The notes under the pieces: model-generated
What the model saw: the letters and a program-made list of their open reading frames with translations, nothing else
Database searches by the model: none
Told to the model about the DNA's origin: nothing
Made by a program: the position numbers and the translations under genes
Part shown: piece by piece, positions 6,878 to 8,259 of the stretch
Position numbering within the stretch: the stretch's first letter is position 1
Layout: each line of letters begins with the position of its first letter
Source: Nitrococcus sp.
GTDB taxonomy: Bacteria; Pseudomonadota; Gammaproteobacteria; Nitrococcales; Nitrococcaceae
NCBI GenBank assembly: GCA_030452365.1
Contig: JAKDMK010000085.1
Location: 1 to 8,259, forward strand
Direction: 5' to 3'
DNA: 8,259 nucleotides

Positions 6878-8188
6878 TTAGTTAAGCGTCTCCACGCGGA
6901 TGCGCGTAATATAGCCTTGGATCGAACCGAGCTGCTCGATGCGCTCGCAGGCCTGCTGGATCTGCCACTCCCGCACTCGATGAGTGAGTATGATCACGGG
7001 CACCTCCTCGGCGCCCGGGGCGGGCTGCTTCTGGATGATTGCCTCGATGCTGATCGCGGCCTCTCCAAGGATACGTGTGACTTCGGCCAGAACGCCGGGC
7101 TGATCCGCGGCCTGCATGCGCAGGTAGTAGGCAGTTTCAATCTCCGCCATTGGCAACAGCGGCTCATGCGATAAGGCATGCGACTGAAAGGCGAGGAAGG
7201 GCACGCGGTTCTCGGGCTCCAGCGTGAATTCTCGCACCACGTCCACCAGGTCAGCGACCACCGCCGAGGCGGTAGGTTCGGCCCCGGCCCCTGCTCCATA
7301 AAACAGCGTGGGGCCAAGCGCGTCGCCCTTGACCATGACCGCATTCATTACCCCATCGACGCTGGAGAGCAGTTGCCTTGCCGGCAGCAAGGTCGGGTGC
7401 ACGCGTAGACTGATCCCCCAATCGTCGCGCCGGCAGATCCCCAAGTGCTTGATTCTAAAACCAAGTTCCTCGGCATAAGCCACGTCTTGGCGATTGATGT
7501 GGGTGATCCCCTCGATATGGACCTTGTCGAACTGCAATGGGATGCCGAATGCGATCGAGGCTAGAATCGTTAGCTTGTGGGCAGCATCGATCCCTTCTAC
7601 GTCAAACGTGGGATCCGCCTCGGCATAGCCTAGGCGCTGCGCTTCCGCCAGCACTTCGCCGAACTCCCGGCTCTCGTGGAACATCTCACTGAGGATGAAA
7701 TTGGCAGTGCCATTGATAATGCCGGCGAGCCACTCGATCCGGTTGCCTACCAACGCCTCGCGAACAGCCTTGATGATGGGTATACCGCCGGCCACAGCCG
7801 CCTCGAAGCCGAGGGTGGCGCCCTTTTCGCGCGCGCGCCGGAAGATCTCGTTGCCGTGCAACGCAATCAGCGCCTTGTTGGCCGTCACCACGTGCTTGCC
7901 ATTATCGATGGCACGCAAGGTCAGCTCCTTGGCCGGTGATTCGCCACCGATCAGCTCGACGATTATCTCGATCTCCGGATTATCGACCACCTCGAATGGA
8001 TCGGTAGTCAGTCGGATACCCGCGGTGCTGCAAGTGCGCGGGCGGTCCAAGTGGCGCGTGGCGGCGTGCACGATCTCGATGGCTCGCCCGGCGCGGCGAG
8101 TGATCTCATCATGGTTGCGCGTCAGTAGGTTGACCGTGCCACCACCGACCGTGCCAAGCCCTAGCAAACCGACTCTTACCGCCTTCAA
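6878..8188 (-). CDS. hom: Homoserine dehydrogenase with C-terminal ACT domain
   Basis: This cytoplasmic NAD(P)-dependent enzyme reduces aspartate semialdehyde to homoserine, the branch point to threonine and methionine. The 436-residue length is normal for the monofunctional form. The nucleotide-binding loop G-L-G-T-V-G-G-G-T-V is at 10-19. T-A-N-K-A-L (102-107) supplies K105, and E190, D201 and K205 in Y-A-E-A-D-P-T-F-D-V-E-G-I-D-A-A-H-K align by eye with the catalytic Glu, Asp and Lys of the yeast enzyme. A-A-V-A-G-G-I-P-I-I (130-139) and G-I-I-N-G-T-A-N-F (157-165) are family signatures. An ACT domain starts near 353 (Y-Y-L-R-M-Q-A-A-D-Q-P-G-V-L-A-E-V) and probably gives feedback inhibition by threonine. 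The start is TTG, fixed by a perfect AGGAGG seven bases upstream and by the glycine loop falling right at the N-terminus. The preceding gene ends 11 bp away. Confidence 0.97.
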   Translation of the reverse strand: MKAVRVGLLGLGTVGGGTVNLLTRNHDEITRRAGRAIEIVHAATRHLDRPRTCSTAGIRLTTDPFEVVDNPEIEIIVELIGGESPAKELTLRAIDNGKHVVTANKALIALHGNEIFRRAREKGATLGFEAAVAGGIPIIKAVREALVGNRIEWLAGIINGTANFILSEMFHESREFGEVLAEAQRLGYAEADPTFDVEGIDAAHKLTILASIAFGIPLQFDKVHIEGITHINRQDVAYAEELGFRIKHLGICRRDDWGISLRVHPTLLPARQLLSSVDGVMNAVMVKGDALGPTLFYGAGAGAEPTASAVVADLVDVVREFTLEPENRVPFLAFQSHALSHEPLLPMAEIETAYYLRMQAADQPGVLAEVTRILGEAAISIEAIIQKQPAPGAEEVPVIILTHRVREWQIQQACERIEQLGSIQGYITRIRVETLN

Positions 8189-8195
8189 CGCCTCT

Positions 8196-8201
8196 CCTCC
8201 T
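8196..8201 (-). promoter_or_regulatory. Strong ribosome binding site of hom
   Basis: On the minus strand the sequence TAGGAGGAGAGGCG directly precedes the TTG start of hom. AGGAGG is a perfect Shine-Dalgarno core with a seven-base spacer, and it overlaps the stop codon of the upstream gene. It decides the TTG start and suggests hom is translated well despite the rare start codon. Confidence 0.85.
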
Positions 8202-8259
8202 AAGCCCCGCCGCCCTTGCGCAACATCTGCTTGATTCCGCGGATAGCTTGCCGAGTGCG
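8200..8259 (-). CDS. alaC: C-terminal end of a PLP-dependent aminotransferase, probably AlaC type
   Basis: Only the last 19 codons are in the window; the gene continues beyond the right edge and ends in TAG at 8200-8202. The tail R-T-R-Q-A-I-R-G-I-K-Q-M-L-R resembles the closing helix of class I aminotransferases of the AlaC group, which typically end in an R-Q-A-[IV]-R-x-I-K pattern. AlaC-type enzymes transaminate pyruvate to alanine and are, as I recall, often encoded just ahead of hom in proteobacteria. No catalytic residue is visible. The evidence is a short tail plus gene order, so the open frame is more certain than the name. Confidence 0.55.
   Translation of the reverse strand, partial: RTRQAIRGIKQMLRKGGGA

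Noticed and set aside
7695..8234. 179-codon plus-strand frame opposite hom
   Set aside because: It is the antisense of hom and runs over the end of the aminotransferase gene; Ser/Pro/Ala-rich shadow.

Overview
The window reads as ordinary chromosome of a GC-rich proteobacterium, most likely a gammaproteobacterium. The grounds are a tail-specific protease of the Prc type, a monofunctional homoserine dehydrogenase with an ACT domain (not the fused ThrA/MetL of enterics), a short class II type threonine synthase, and the order aminotransferase-hom-thrC-RpfE-like-recJ, which I recall as common in beta- and gammaproteobacteria. A genus cannot be named from this sequence alone.

Layout. Bases 1-447 (+) are the 3' end of prc, cut by the left edge. 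Bases 448-736 hold no gene; they contain a perfect 19-bp inverted repeat (558-604). Bases 737-2913 (+) are a two-gene unit with an ATGA overlap: a 492-residue multi-pass membrane protein with a large helical soluble domain, then a 233-residue exported protein that resembles a von Willebrand A (vWA) domain with a degraded metal site. I do not recognise either gene, and the pair is the least explained part of the window. Its 3' end overlaps the 3' end of recJ tail to tail by 33 bp.

Bases 2881-8259 (-) are a tight five-gene run, read right to left: the last 19 codons of a PLP aminotransferase (probably alaC), hom, thrC, an RpfE-type protein of unknown role, and recJ. Gaps are 11, 71, 6 and 2 bp, so this is probably one operon. 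It joins threonine synthesis (aspartate semialdehyde to homoserine by Hom, phosphohomoserine to threonine by ThrC; the homoserine kinase is not here) to RecJ, a 5'-3' single-strand DNA exonuclease. Three of the four complete genes start with TTG.

Points worth a second look are a four-cysteine insertion in ThrC, the perfect palindrome after prc together with a 17-of-19 match to one arm in the hom-thrC gap, the unrecognised membrane/exported pair, and the in-frame thrC-TGA-C-RpfE junction. No tRNA, rRNA, CRISPR array, integrase or transposase gene was seen.
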